DNA of 64,000 nt from Halobacillus alkaliphilus (GCF_900113125.1 NZ_FOOG01000006.1:1-64000); one strand, 5' to 3'; counted from the stretch's first letter, positions 51,307-60,924 are shown. Numbers and translations are program-made. Notes: a model not told the origin generated them from the sequence alone.

Positions 51307-51894
51307 ATGGCAAAGAAAATAACTGATAAGCAGCAAGGCAGTAAACTTCAATGGTTCTTTTTTGTAATTATCATTCCCATAGTGTTTGCCATCACCTTAG
51401 CTTGGATTGTCTTAACTCTTCTCGGTGTGAATGTTACAGAAGAAGCTGGCAAGTATGTAAGTAAAGTGCCAGGGATATCTCAAAGTGCTTCTACTCCAGA
51501 GCAAGAAAATATCAAATCAAACAACAAGGAACTTCAATCTTCTCTTGACGCCAGGAATGAAGAGATTGAGCTTCTTGAAGAAGAACTCAGTGCGAAACAG
51601 ACAGAGATTGATGAACTTGAACAAAAGGTAGTTAAATTAGAGGCTGATTTAGAAACGGCCCAGGAAGAAAAAGAAGAAAAACCTGAGAATGAGAAAGTGA
51701 TGAACATGGCTTCTTCCTTTCAACAAATGGACCCTGAAGAAGCGGCGCCTATTGTGGAGAACATGAGTCAAGAGCTTGCTATCCAGGTTCTTGAAAATGT
51801 GTCAAGTGAAGAAAGGGGGCTGATCTTTGGTCAAATGAGTCCAGAAGCAGCCGCAGGAATCGCTGGTGAAATGATTGACTCAACTGAAGATTAA
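51307..51894 (+). CDS. ylxF: MotE-like flagellar protein YlxF
   Basis: 195 aa: one membrane helix (about 16-40), a coiled coil (about 75-125), then an MgtE-N-like helical domain (MASSFQQMDPEEAAPIVENMS...IFGQMSPEAAAGIAGEMI, about 137-190). The layout is that of MotE-type proteins, proposed chaperones of stator proteins in other bacteria. In B. subtilis ylxF lies at the same place between fliJ and fliK. Confidence 0.82.
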   Translation: MAKKITDKQQGSKLQWFFFVIIIPIVFAITLAWIVLTLLGVNVTEEAGKYVSKVPGISQSASTPEQENIKSNNKELQSSLDARNEEIELLEEELSAKQTEIDELEQKVVKLEADLETAQEEKEEKPENEKVMNMASSFQQMDPEEAAPIVENMSQELAIQVLENVSSEERGLIFGQMSPEAAAGIAGEMIDSTED

Positions 51895-51924
51895 GGGCCG
51901 TTTACTTGAAAGGAGGTGAATACA

Positions 51925-53427
51925 ATGAATCTTGTCCATCAGTTGTTTAGCACTGCAGGGTCCCGTCCGCTGCTTCTATTTAACTCGTCAACAGAAGGTA
52001 AGAATACCAAGGGATCATTTCAAAACTTATTATCCACCCTTCAAGAAAATAGGGAGAGTTTAAATGGTGCGGACAAGACAGATATAGGTCCAATTGATGA
52101 AATGATTCAGAAGCTTCGCAATCAATTGAACGAACTGTTTACCGAACTGAAGTCCTATCAACAAGAAAGAGATCAAGGAAATGGACAGGAGTTAAAACAA
52201 CTAGAACAGCTGGCTGAGCTCCAAATTCAATTTGAAACTGATGTGATTATGCCTTCAGATTTGAACATATTAACGAGTTTCGAGTCCGCCCTTAAAATGC
52301 TTCAAGGAGTCATTAAAACGGGTGAAGCAGAAGGAGATAATTCGAAAGAAGAGACTAGTATGGTGGAAGACCAAAAGGTTTTAGATCTCTTTCAAACCAT
52401 CAATCAAACCATAAACTTGATTCAGAAAGTACTTAAAGGCACTGAGGAGCAAAAAAAGAAAATGTCGAATAACACCCAATTTTTTGCCACCCCTATTTCT
52501 TCGAACATGACACAATTGGAAAAAAGCCGATTATTTAATAACTTTGAGCAAAAGGAAATTGATCTCCAAAAATTATGGATTAAGTTCCGGCAAAACATTC
52601 ATAGTCTGGAAAACTATAATAGGGGTGCTCACTCTCGAGCTAATGGTTATTCAACCAGAGTATTAGTTATTAAAGATGTCATTCAATCGATCTCCCAAAT
52701 ATCCAATCAAGTACCTGAGGAAAAATGGACATCCATGCTGAGCAAGCTAACAGAGCAAGGAACTGAATTTGAAAACAAGCTGTTTAGAGGTTTATGGCAT
52801 ACCTATCAGAATAGACAAACTGTTCCGCCTGGTTATCAAAGGTTGTCGCCTATTAATGGAAAGGAAATGGGGAAGTGGATTTCGCAGTATATAGAAAAGC
52901 ATACGGACCATTCTGGAACATCGATATCTTCTCTTCAGACCATGCCGATTTCGAGAGTAGAGCAACATGTCATTCAGGTCCATCAGAACCAGTCGTCTTC
53001 TTCTGTCCCAAACCAGTTTATGAAAGAACTGGAACGTATTCTCCAGTCCAGTCGGTGGTTTACCAGCAAGCCGGGCAGCATGGAAATGCAGTTAAGACTT
53101 AAGCCTAACAATCTTGGGGAGATGATGGTGAAATTTGCACAGATAAATGGTGAACTAACCGTAAAGATTATTGCTAGCAGTCAAGCAGCGAAAGAAATGC
53201 TGGAAAGTAATATGGGGCAGTTGCGTCATATGTTCTCTCCTCAGCAGGTCGTAGTTGAAAAGAATGAAGGATTATCTGATCAGCAATCATTCTATTCCTT
53301 TGATGAGGAGCAAGACGGACACGAAGAACAAAAAGATAAACAATCAAATCAGGTAAATTCGAATAGTGAAGATAAGTCTGAGGATGAAATGTCTTTTTAC
53401 GATATTTTAATGAATGAGAAAGTTTAG
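51925..53427 (+). CDS. fliK: Flagellar hook-length control protein FliK
   Basis: 500 aa. A long Gln/Ser/Asn-rich N-terminal ruler part of low conservation is followed by the C-terminal hook domain (about 385-460: MEMQLRLKPNNLGEMMVKFAQINGELTVKI). FliK tells FlhB to switch from hook to filament export. ATG 51925 follows AGGAGG; a GTG three codons upstream overlaps that SD. Compare the FliK-like end of the product of 32150-34075. Confidence 0.9.
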   Translation: MNLVHQLFSTAGSRPLLLFNSSTEGKNTKGSFQNLLSTLQENRESLNGADKTDIGPIDEMIQKLRNQLNELFTELKSYQQERDQGNGQELKQLEQLAELQIQFETDVIMPSDLNILTSFESALKMLQGVIKTGEAEGDNSKEETSMVEDQKVLDLFQTINQTINLIQKVLKGTEEQKKKMSNNTQFFATPISSNMTQLEKSRLFNNFEQKEIDLQKLWIKFRQNIHSLENYNRGAHSRANGYSTRVLVIKDVIQSISQISNQVPEEKWTSMLSKLTEQGTEFENKLFRGLWHTYQNRQTVPPGYQRLSPINGKEMGKWISQYIEKHTDHSGTSISSLQTMPISRVEQHVIQVHQNQSSSSVPNQFMKELERILQSSRWFTSKPGSMEMQLRLKPNNLGEMMVKFAQINGELTVKIIASSQAAKEMLESNMGQLRHMFSPQQVVVEKNEGLSDQQSFYSFDEEQDGHEEQKDKQSNQVNSNSEDKSEDEMSFYDILMNEKV

Positions 53428-53435
53428 GTGATGAC

Positions 53436-53891
53436 ATGAATACGATTGATCCGTCCTACTATTTAAAAAATCAGCCAGCTGCTGGGAGCACAAATTCCTC
53501 ACTCGGAAAAGATGATTTTTTAAAGATTTTAATGGCGCAAATTCAAAATCAAAATCCTCTTGACCCGATGAAAGATAAAGAGTTTATATCCCAGATGACC
53601 CAGTTTTCTAACTTGGAACAAATGACGAATATGTCTCAGTCTATGGAGCAATTTTTAGAAACTCAAAGTCTACCGCCCCTGATCCAATATAGCAGCTTGA
53701 TAGGTAAGGAGGTCACCTATCCGTTGATTAATGAAGAAACGGGGATTGAGGAGCGTCAGGAAAAAGGAGTAGTTACATCCGTCGTTCAAAAAGACGGAAA
53801 TACCTCCCTTGAGTTGAATTCAGGCCTTAAACTGCCCGTCAACCAAATTACATCTGTTAGTGAAACAGGTGAAGAGAGTTCCGGTGAATAG
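53436..53891 (+). CDS. flgD: Flagellar hook assembly protein FlgD
   Basis: 151 aa, a short FlgD of Bacillus type. The N-terminal cap-export motif LGKDDFLKILMAQIQNQNP and EFISQMTQFSNLEQM are diagnostic. It lacks the longer Ig-like C-terminal domain of enterobacterial FlgD. It overlaps the next gene by about eight bases. Confidence 0.94.
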   Translation: MNTIDPSYYLKNQPAAGSTNSSLGKDDFLKILMAQIQNQNPLDPMKDKEFISQMTQFSNLEQMTNMSQSMEQFLETQSLPPLIQYSSLIGKEVTYPLINEETGIEERQEKGVVTSVVQKDGNTSLELNSGLKLPVNQITSVSETGEESSGE

Positions 53892-54258
53892 ATTGGATCC
53901 CCGCATTCATCAATTTCACCAACCACTGCAGACGCCTCAAAAGAATAAAGCGAAGACAAAAACTGATACCTCCTTTCAAAAGGTCTTTCATGAGGCTCAA
54001 ACATTAAAAATAAGTAAACATGCAGAAAAGCGGTTAAAACAACGGAATATAGAAATTGATGAGACCAAATGGAATGAGATTTCAAATAAGATGGCGGAAG
54101 CCAAATCTAAAGGCGTAACGGACAGTTTAGTCATTACTAACCAGGCAGCTTTTGTAGTAAGTACTAAAAATAACACCGTAGTTACAGCTCTTGGAAGAGA
54201 AGAAGCTGCGTCTCAAATATTTACAAACATTAATGGCACCATTGTTTTAGAAGATTAG
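53884..54258 (+). CDS. Flagellar operon protein of the TIGR02530 type
   Basis: About 125 aa. The central ISKHAEKRLKQRNIEID and the following helical/beta stretch (ITNQAAFVVSTKNNTVVTAL) match the family found between flgD and flgE in Firmicute fla operons; no function is proven. The start is uncertain: GTG 53884 and TTG 53893 are both possible and GTG 53860 also stays in frame. I chose 53884 for its spacing to the GAGAG upstream. Confidence 0.8.
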   Translation: MNRLDPRIHQFHQPLQTPQKNKAKTKTDTSFQKVFHEAQTLKISKHAEKRLKQRNIEIDETKWNEISNKMAEAKSKGVTDSLVITNQAAFVVSTKNNTVVTALGREEAASQIFTNINGTIVLED

Positions 54259-54339
54259 GCTGGACCCTCAAGGGAGGCCGTATGACCGCTGACTGATGGA
54301 AGCGGCTGATCAAATTAAAAATGAGAGGAATGTTGCAAC

Positions 54340-55251
54340 ATGCTACGTTCAATGTATGCGGGTATTTCCGGAATGAAAGGCTTTCAAACACAGTTAGATA
54401 CGATTGGAAATAACATTGCCAATGTAAATACGTACGGATACAAAAAAGGGCGCGTTACATTTCAGGATATGATGAGTCAAACGATGACAGGAGCTCAGGG
54501 GCCTACTGAGGGAGCAAATGGCAACACGCGAGGAGGTTTGAACCCTTCTCAAGTAGGGCTGGGCTCTCAAACAGGATCCATTGATACAATCCATACTCAA
54601 GGCAATCGCCAGACCACGAATCGCCCCTTGGATTTGTCTCTTGAAGGAGACGGGATGTTTATGCTTGCCGAGGGTGGAACGGGGGACATTGATACTGACG
54701 GGAAAGCATTCAACCTTGACAACGTGAATACGAGCTTTACCAGAGCAGGAAATTTCTATTTGGATTCTGAAGGGGCAATCGTGAACAATGAAGGAAAATA
54801 CTTAGTTGGTGAACCTTATACCATAAACCAGAACGGTTCTAATACCGCACAAAACAATGTTGGAATTATTACCATTCCTGAAGACGCCCAGAGTTTTAGT
54901 ATCCAGCCGGACGGTGCTGTAAGTTATGTAGATGTTGATGGTACACCTAAAGTAGCAGGGCAAATCAGGCTGGCCAACTTTGCTAACCCGAGCGGTCTTG
55001 AAAAGCTTGGCGGCAATTCCTATCGGTACACCGCTAACGCTGGAGAACAGATTGAGGGATTAGGCGATCTGTCGATTGCAGGAAGCGATGGAACAGGGCA
55101 AATGGTCGCAGGGGCTCTTGAGATGTCCAATGTAGATTTAGCTGAATCATTTACTGAAATGATTACAGCACAAAGGGGATTTCAGGCTAATACGAGGATT
55201 ATTACTACTTCAGATGAAATTCTTCAGGAACTAGTCAACTTGAAACGATAA
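54340..55251 (+). CDS. flgE: Flagellar hook protein FlgE (FlgG-like)
   Basis: 303 aa. N-terminal SMYAGISGMKGFQTQLDTIGNNIANVNT and C-terminal AESFTEMITAQRGFQANTRII are the axial-protein helices. It is larger than the 264-aa B. subtilis hook protein, and the length lies in the surface loops (about 55-150). In Bacillus the fla/che gene once called flgG is the hook gene; I follow that. An 81-nt gap with a GAGAGG site precedes the ATG. Confidence 0.9.
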   Translation: MLRSMYAGISGMKGFQTQLDTIGNNIANVNTYGYKKGRVTFQDMMSQTMTGAQGPTEGANGNTRGGLNPSQVGLGSQTGSIDTIHTQGNRQTTNRPLDLSLEGDGMFMLAEGGTGDIDTDGKAFNLDNVNTSFTRAGNFYLDSEGAIVNNEGKYLVGEPYTINQNGSNTAQNNVGIITIPEDAQSFSIQPDGAVSYVDVDGTPKVAGQIRLANFANPSGLEKLGGNSYRYTANAGEQIEGLGDLSIAGSDGTGQMVAGALEMSNVDLAESFTEMITAQRGFQANTRIITTSDEILQELVNLKR

Positions 55252-55271
55252 CCGGAGAGGAGGGCGGGGAG

Positions 55272-55514
55272 GTGCACTATAAAGCCTCCCTTAACATTAT
55301 GATAGCTTTAACGAAATTAAACGGAGATTCGTTTACCTTAAATGCAATCTACATAGAGCAAATTCAATCCAATCCGGACACTATGATAACTACAACTCAA
55401 GGAAAAAAGCTTCTGGTTAAAGAACAGGAAGAAATTGTTGTAAAGAAAATAAAAAGGTTTTATAGAGAAGTAGGGCTTTTTAGAATAGCTGGGCAGGCAG
55501 GTGATGACGATTAA
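55272..55514 (+). CDS. swrD: FlbD family protein (SwrD)
   Basis: 80 aa. The core MIALTKLNGDSFTLNAIYIEQIQ...GKKLLVKEQEEIVVKKI matches the FlbD/SwrD family, which raises flagellar motor power in B. subtilis. The family normally starts at the ATG 55299, but no SD is seen there. GTG 55272 has a very strong purine-rich site (GGAGAGGAGGGCGGGGAG) and adds nine residues. I list the longer form. It overlaps fliL by 11 bases. Confidence 0.85.
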   Translation: MHYKASLNIMIALTKLNGDSFTLNAIYIEQIQSNPDTMITTTQGKKLLVKEQEEIVVKKIKRFYREVGLFRIAGQAGDDD

Positions 55515-55932
55515 AAATCGTGTCTTTAAGACGATGATTATTATTCTAAGTGCACTTACTCTTCTCGGTGCAGCCGCCCTTATTATCGTCATAAATCTGA
55601 ATGGTACAGATGAAGTAAGTGGAAAAAGGTCCATTGATGAAATTCGTGAGTCTTCCATGCTGACTGAGGATATTACAACGGATCTAAAAAATGGGGACTT
55701 TGTCCGCATCCGCTTTCGTGTTGTAACAGACAGCAAGAAATCTTTAGAAGAATTACAAAAGAGAGATTTCCAGATGCAGAACATATTGATTAAAGAACTT
55801 GCGGTTATGGATTCGGAATCGTTTCAATCGGGTCTGGGTGACCTTGAGGATCAGTTAAAAACAAAATTGAATGAGGTAATGAGCCAGGGGACCGTTACTG
55901 ATGTTTATACAGTAGACAAGGTTCTACAATAA
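55504..55932 (+). CDS. fliL: Flagellar basal body-associated protein FliL
   Basis: About 142 aa. A single membrane helix (about 10-32) precedes an extracytoplasmic FliL domain (VRIRFRVVTDSKKSLEELQKRDFQMQNILI). FliL surrounds stators and supports torque. The start at ATG 55504 is preferred; GTG 55501 is adjacent. Confidence 0.92.
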   Translation: MTIKNRVFKTMIIILSALTLLGAAALIIVINLNGTDEVSGKRSIDEIRESSMLTEDITTDLKNGDFVRIRFRVVTDSKKSLEELQKRDFQMQNILIKELAVMDSESFQSGLGDLEDQLKTKLNEVMSQGTVTDVYTVDKVLQ

Positions 55933-55960
55933 GTAACAATCCGGATGAGGGGGTGAGAGT

Positions 55961-56962
55961 GTGGCAGAAGAGGTCCTTTCTCAGAATGAAATAGATTCCT
56001 TGCTATCCGCTTTATCCACGGGTGAAATGGATGCCGAAGAATTAAAGAATGAAGAAAAAGAGAGAAAAGTTCGATCCTACGATTTTAAAAGAGCACTTCG
56101 ATTCTCAAAAGATCAAATAAGAAGTCTTTCAAGAATACATGAAAATTTCTCCAGACTACTTACTACTTATTTTTCAGCACATCTGCGAACATATGTAAAT
56201 ATTGAAGTCGCTTCAGTAGATCAGCTGCCTTATGAAGAATTTATTAGATCTATTCCTACGATGACCATACTGAATATATTTAGTGTATCCCCATTAGAGG
56301 GAAGAATTCTGCTTGAAACCAATCCTAATGTGGCATATGCCATGATGGACCGAGTCCTGGGAGGCAGAGGAAGCGGTGTAAGCAAAGTGGACAACTTAAC
56401 AGAAATTGAAACTACTATTATGTCTCACTTATTTGAGAAAGCCCTCGATAACTATCAGGAAGCCTGGGGTTCTATAGTGGAGATTGATCCAATACTGGAA
56501 GAATTTGAAGTGAATCCTCAATTCCTCCAAATGGTATCGCCTAATGAGACGGTGGTAGTTGTTTCCTTAAATACAACTATTGGAGAATCGAGCGGTATGA
56601 TAAATATATGCATTCCTCACGTAGTGTTAGAACCCATCATTCCAAAGCTCTCCGTACATTATTGGATGCAAAAGCAACAGCCAAAAGATAGAGATCCTAA
56701 AGAATATGAAGCTTTAACGAAAACCATCAAAGGGGCAGAAGTAGATATGAAAGCTCTGCTCGGAGAGTCCAAGATGTCGATTCAGCAGTTTTTAGGGTTG
56801 AAGGAAAATGATGTGATTCGACTAAGTCAGCAAATTGACAGACCTATGACTTTAAAAGTAGATAACGAACAAAAGTTTCATGTACAGCCGGGTACCTTTA
56901 AAAATCATCTCGCTGTGCAAGTACTAGAAGAATATCGAGGGGAGGCCGAAAGCAATGAGTGA
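55961..56962 (+). CDS. fliM: Flagellar motor switch protein FliM
   Basis: A C-ring protein of 333 aa. The N-terminal LSQNEIDSLLSAL peptide binds phospho-CheY, a middle CheC-like domain (about 45-230) contacts FliG, and a C-terminal SpoA domain pairs with FliY. The start is GTG 55961 after GAGGGGGTGAGA. It overlaps fliY by eight bases. Confidence 0.95.
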   Translation: MAEEVLSQNEIDSLLSALSTGEMDAEELKNEEKERKVRSYDFKRALRFSKDQIRSLSRIHENFSRLLTTYFSAHLRTYVNIEVASVDQLPYEEFIRSIPTMTILNIFSVSPLEGRILLETNPNVAYAMMDRVLGGRGSGVSKVDNLTEIETTIMSHLFEKALDNYQEAWGSIVEIDPILEEFEVNPQFLQMVSPNETVVVVSLNTTIGESSGMINICIPHVVLEPIIPKLSVHYWMQKQQPKDRDPKEYEALTKTIKGAEVDMKALLGESKMSIQQFLGLKENDVIRLSQQIDRPMTLKVDNEQKFHVQPGTFKNHLAVQVLEEYRGEAESNE

Positions 56963-58136
56963 CGATATGTTATCCCAGGATGAAATAGATGCCCTTCTGA
57001 ACGGAAGTACCGGTGAAGATCTTAATCGTTCATCTTCTGATCAAAGTTCGGCAGAAGAGTTATCAACACTTGAAGAAGATGCACTTGGCGAAATCGGCAA
57101 TATATCTTTTGGAAGTTCTGCTACAGCTTTGTCTTCCTTGTTAAACCAAAAAGTACAAATTACAACACCGAAAATCACAATGGTAAAACGTAATCGTCTG
57201 CCTGATGAATTTCCGAAACCTTATGTTGCAGTCGGTGTTACTTACACGGATGGATTTTCAGGTGAAAATGTTCTAGTTATTAATACTAAAGATGCGGCTA
57301 TTATAGCAGATCTTATGCTGGGTGGAGATGGCAGATCTCCTGATGATCAATTAAATGAAATTTCTTTAAGCGCTGTTCAGGAAGCTATGAACCAAATGAT
57401 GGGGTCAGCAGCGACCAGCATGTCAACTATATTTAATAAAAAAGTGGATATCTCTCCACCCACTATTGATGTGCTAAACCTTGAGGAAGACAGGGGTACG
57501 GATCAGATTCCAAATGATGAAACTCTTGTGAAAGTTTCTTTCCAGCTTAAAGTGGGGACATTGATCGATTCTAGTATTATGCAGCTGCTTCCAGTAGATT
57601 TTGCTAGAGAGTTAGTGGACCAGTTAATGAATCCTGAGGACAAAGATCCGTCTCGCAAATCAACCGAAAGACCTTCAAATTTTAGAGAGAAAGATCAGCC
57701 AAGCCAAGCTGCTATAACAACCACGGATTTTCATAAGAGTAAGAGTACATCAACTCCTCAGGATGAAGTTGAACCTCAATACGTAGGAGGACCGGTGGGA
57801 CAAAACGTTAACGAGGCGAACATTCAGACCGCTCAATTCCAAAACTTTGAATCTGTGCAGCTAAATAACAGTGAACAGAGAAACTTAGATATGCTGATGG
57901 ACATTCCATTAAAAGTTACCGTAGAACTTGGTCGCACGAAGCGTACAATAAAGGAAATTTTAGAAATATCAGCAGGTTCTGTTGTAGAACTGGATAAGTT
58001 AGCAGGCGAGCCAGTTGATATTCTTGTAAATGAAAAATTGATGGCTAAGGGAGAAGTTGTAGTGATCGACGAGAACTTCGGTGTACGGGTAACTGACATT
58101 TTAAGCCCTAAAGACCGGCTGAGTAAATTACGTTAA
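56955..58136 (+). CDS. fliY: Flagellar motor switch phosphatase FliY
   Basis: 393 aa. N-terminal LSQDEIDALLNG (CheY-P binding), a CheC-like phosphatase domain with two E-x-x-N active sites (DALGEIGNISF near 40; QEAMNQMMGSA near 140), a flexible Ser/Pro/Gln linker (about 235-300), and a C-terminal FliN/SpoA domain (DIPLKVTVELGRTKRTIKEIL). It removes phosphate from CheY-P at the switch. Replaces FliN as in other bacilli. Confidence 0.95.
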   Translation: MSDDMLSQDEIDALLNGSTGEDLNRSSSDQSSAEELSTLEEDALGEIGNISFGSSATALSSLLNQKVQITTPKITMVKRNRLPDEFPKPYVAVGVTYTDGFSGENVLVINTKDAAIIADLMLGGDGRSPDDQLNEISLSAVQEAMNQMMGSAATSMSTIFNKKVDISPPTIDVLNLEEDRGTDQIPNDETLVKVSFQLKVGTLIDSSIMQLLPVDFARELVDQLMNPEDKDPSRKSTERPSNFREKDQPSQAAITTTDFHKSKSTSTPQDEVEPQYVGGPVGQNVNEANIQTAQFQNFESVQLNNSEQRNLDMLMDIPLKVTVELGRTKRTIKEILEISAGSVVELDKLAGEPVDILVNEKLMAKGEVVVIDENFGVRVTDILSPKDRLSKLR

Positions 58137-58152
58137 TCGAGGAGGAAGTAAG

Positions 58153-58515
58153 ATGGGAGAAAGAATAATGATTGTAGATGATGCAGCTTTTATGAGAATG
58201 ATGGTGAAGGACATTCTTACGAAAAATGGGTATGAAATTGCAGCTGAAGCAGAGGATGGAAAAAAAGCGGTGGAATTATATAAAGAAAAAAAACCTGATC
58301 TTGTAACGATGGACATTACTATGCCCGAAATGGATGGAATTACAGCGCTGAAGGAAATAAAGCAGCATAACCCAAATGCTAAAGTAATTATGTGTTCTGC
58401 TATGGGACAACAGGCAATGGTGGTCGATGCTATTCAAGCAGGGGCTAAAGATTTTATCGTTAAACCCTTTCAAGCTGATCGTGTTATTGAAGCCATTCAA
58501 AAAGCCTTAAGTTAA
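58153..58515 (+). CDS. cheY: Chemotaxis response regulator CheY
   Basis: A 120-aa single receiver domain. Acidic pocket D9-D10, phosphoacceptor D54, S82 and K104 are present. Phosphorylated CheY binds FliM and FliY; in B. subtilis it favours counter-clockwise rotation. GGAGGAAG precedes the ATG. Located within the fla operon between fliY and fliO, as in B. subtilis. Confidence 0.96.
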   Translation: MGERIMIVDDAAFMRMMVKDILTKNGYEIAAEAEDGKKAVELYKEKKPDLVTMDITMPEMDGITALKEIKQHNPNAKVIMCSAMGQQAMVVDAIQAGAKDFIVKPFQADRVIEAIQKALS

Positions 58516-58529
58516 AGAGGAATGTGTTT

Positions 58530-59195
58530 ATGTATCGAACAACTAGATGGACAGCTATTATTATCGCTTTGTTTACTATTTGTCTCGGAAGTGCAGGATT
58601 CGTTCAAGCTGCACCATCTGCCACTGAGTGTTTAGAAAATCCTCAACTTGAAGGATGCCCATCTTCTGACTCAGCAGAAGATTCTGAGTCTCCCTCTGGA
58701 GGTACCCCCTCTCAGTTGGAAGAAGCTGAAGGTTCCTTATTGTGGAATATTGTAAAACTGGTTTTTGTTCTATTGCTAGTATTAGTTCTCATATATGGAC
58801 TATTAAAGTTTTTTAATTCCAGAAATAAGGTATTCAATCAGAATCGAACAATGGAAAACCTTGGAGGGATGAACCTTGCACCTAACCGTTCTATTCAGGC
58901 GGTGCGTATTGGCGAACAAGTGTTTATCCTTGGCGTTGGGGATTCTGTAGAAATCATTACCGAGATCTCGGATCCATCGACCAAAAGCGCTTTGATCCAA
59001 AAGGATAAACATCATGGCATGGAACAAGCTTTTCCTTTTGATAAGTGGCTGGGAAAGTGGAAAAAGGATAAAGGAAATGGAGGAAGTACTTCCACCGTAC
59101 AGTTTCAGCAACTATTTGAGAAACAGCTTAAAGATATGAAAGAAAAAAGAAAAAATGCATCAAGGCAGGATCAGGAGGGCAGAGATCATGAATGA
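58530..59195 (+). CDS. fliO: Flagellar biosynthesis protein FliO (FliZ)
   Basis: About 221 aa. A signal-like N-terminal segment (about 6-27, ending VQAAPS), an acidic Ser-rich stretch with two Cys (ECLENPQLEGC), a membrane helix (about 72-94) and a cytoplasmic SH3-like FliO domain (ENLGGMNLAPNRSIQAVRIGEQVFILGVGDSV). It assists FliP assembly in the export gate. In B. subtilis the gene is called fliZ. ATG 58530 follows AGAGG; GTG 58524 is the alternative. Overlaps fliP. Confidence 0.88.
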   Translation: MYRTTRWTAIIIALFTICLGSAGFVQAAPSATECLENPQLEGCPSSDSAEDSESPSGGTPSQLEEAEGSLLWNIVKLVFVLLLVLVLIYGLLKFFNSRNKVFNQNRTMENLGGMNLAPNRSIQAVRIGEQVFILGVGDSVEIITEISDPSTKSALIQKDKHHGMEQAFPFDKWLGKWKKDKGNGGSTSTVQFQQLFEKQLKDMKEKRKNASRQDQEGRDHE

Positions 59196-59853
59196 ATTTA
59201 TCGATATTTTCTCCAGTTCAGATCCTGAAGATATTTCTACTTCAGTTAAATTACTTCTTTTATTAACGGTCTTGTCCCTTGCTCCTGGGATATTGATTTT
59301 GATGACGAGTTTTACAAGAATTTTGATTGTACTTTCTTTCGTAAGGACTTCTCTTGCGACTCAACAAATGCCGCCCAATCAAGTTTTAGTTGGTATTGCT
59401 CTTTTTTTAACATTTTTTATAATGGCACCCACCTTCCAAGAAGTAAACAACCAGGCTTTAACGCCGTTGTTCAATGAGGAAATTACATTGGATGAAGCTT
59501 ATGAAGAAGCAAGTATTCCTATGAAGGATTTTATGGGGAGACACACGAGGCAGAAGGACTTAGCTCTATTCATGAATTATTCAGGAATGGAACGGCCGGA
59601 AACCATTCAGGATGTTCCACTCACTACCCTTGTGCCAGCTTTTGCTATCAGTGAACTGAAAACGGCATTTCAAATGGGGTTCATGATATTTGTCCCTTTT
59701 CTCGTTATTGATATGGCTGTAGCAAGCGTACTTATGTCCATGGGTATGATGATGCTCCCGCCCGTCATGATTTCACTTCCTTTTAAGATATTATTATTTG
59801 TGCTGGTTGATGGATGGTTCTTAATTACAAAATCTCTATTAGAAGGGTTTTAG
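59188..59853 (+). CDS. fliP: Flagellar export gate protein FliP
   Basis: 221 aa with about four membrane helices. The conserved LLTVLSLAPGILILMTSFTRI and a C-terminal PFKILLFVLVDGW are seen. Five FliP with FliQ and FliR form the export pore. ATG 59188 follows AGGAGGG and overlaps fliO by eight bases; the longer frame from 59155 lies inside fliO. Confidence 0.95.
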   Translation: MNEFIDIFSSSDPEDISTSVKLLLLLTVLSLAPGILILMTSFTRILIVLSFVRTSLATQQMPPNQVLVGIALFLTFFIMAPTFQEVNNQALTPLFNEEITLDEAYEEASIPMKDFMGRHTRQKDLALFMNYSGMERPETIQDVPLTTLVPAFAISELKTAFQMGFMIFVPFLVIDMAVASVLMSMGMMMLPPVMISLPFKILLFVLVDGWFLITKSLLEGF

Positions 59854-59869
59854 GAGGGAGGTCACTAAT

Positions 59870-60139
59870 ATGAACGATCAAATGGTTATTTCATTTGCTA
59901 AGGAAGGCATTTATACCGTGCTAATGATTACCGGTCCCCTGCTGATTCTAGCTTTGGCGGTCGGGCTCCTGGTTAGTATCTTTCAGGCAACGACGCAAAT
60001 CCAAGAACAGACGCTTGCTTTTATTCCTAAGATTGTAGCAGTAATGGTGGGATTAATATTTTTCGGTCCCTGGATGCTGACAAATATGGTAGAGTTTGCT
60101 GCCAGTATATTTAGCAACTTAAATATGTTAGTAGGGTAG
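59870..60139 (+). CDS. fliQ: Flagellar export gate protein FliQ
   Basis: 89 aa, two membrane helices with the VGLLVSIFQATTQIQEQTLAFIPK hairpin between them. Part of the FliPQR pore. GGAGGGAGG precedes the ATG; fliR starts two bases after the stop. Confidence 0.95.
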   Translation: MNDQMVISFAKEGIYTVLMITGPLLILALAVGLLVSIFQATTQIQEQTLAFIPKIVAVMVGLIFFGPWMLTNMVEFAASIFSNLNMLVG

Positions 60140-60141
60140 CT

Positions 60142-60918
60142 ATGCTGGACTCGATTAATCTAGCGGGTATTCCCGCGTTTTTATTAATATTCATTCGAGT
60201 AACCTCCTTTTTTGTCACACTTCCGCTCTTCTCCTATCGAAATGTGCCAAATCAGCATAAAATTGGTTTCAGTTTCTTTATTGCATTACTGATGTATTTC
60301 TCCCTTTCTATACCTGAGCTTGCTGTTGATGAGGAATATTTTTTACTTTTATTCAAAGAAGCAGCTGTTGGAATAGCAGTTGGCTTATTAGCCTATATTG
60401 TGCTGGCGGCAATTCAAATTGCAGGTGGTTTTATTGATTTTCAGATGGGATTTGCGATTGCTAATGTTATAGATCCGCAAACAGGAGCTCAAAGTCCTTT
60501 AATCGGTCAGTACTTCAATATTATTACTCTGTTGTTTATTTTGGCCGTTGATGGGCATCACCTGATGATTGAAGGTGTCTTTTACAGTTACTCCCTAATT
60601 CCAATTGATCAATTGCTGCCTCTTCAAGACGAAGCGTGGATCCGATATGTAATAGAGACTTTCAACCAGATGTTTGTTATAGCTTTTTTAATGGCTGCGC
60701 CTATTGTAGGCTGCTTGTTTCTTGTAGATATAGCCCTTGGAATAGTAGCCCGGACGGTGCCCCAGCTAAACGTGTTCGTAGTTGGTTTACCCCTTAAAAT
60801 ATTCATAGCTCTCTCTGTCCTTGTAATAGCAATGACTTTTTATATAATGCTAATCGAACAATTATTTGAAACTATGCTCACCACCATGCGTGATTTAATA
60901 CAAATATTCGGAGGCTAG
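60142..60918 (+). CDS. fliR: Flagellar export gate protein FliR
   Basis: 258 aa with about six membrane helices. The family stretch GGFIDFQMGFAIANVIDP and GLPLKIF near the end are present. One FliR completes the FliP5Q4R1 pore and contacts FlhB. It is followed after six bases by flhB. Confidence 0.94.
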   Translation: MLDSINLAGIPAFLLIFIRVTSFFVTLPLFSYRNVPNQHKIGFSFFIALLMYFSLSIPELAVDEEYFLLLFKEAAVGIAVGLLAYIVLAAIQIAGGFIDFQMGFAIANVIDPQTGAQSPLIGQYFNIITLLFILAVDGHHLMIEGVFYSYSLIPIDQLLPLQDEAWIRYVIETFNQMFVIAFLMAAPIVGCLFLVDIALGIVARTVPQLNVFVVGLPLKIFIALSVLVIAMTFYIMLIEQLFETMLTTMRDLIQIFGG

Positions 60919-60924
60919 CTGCTC

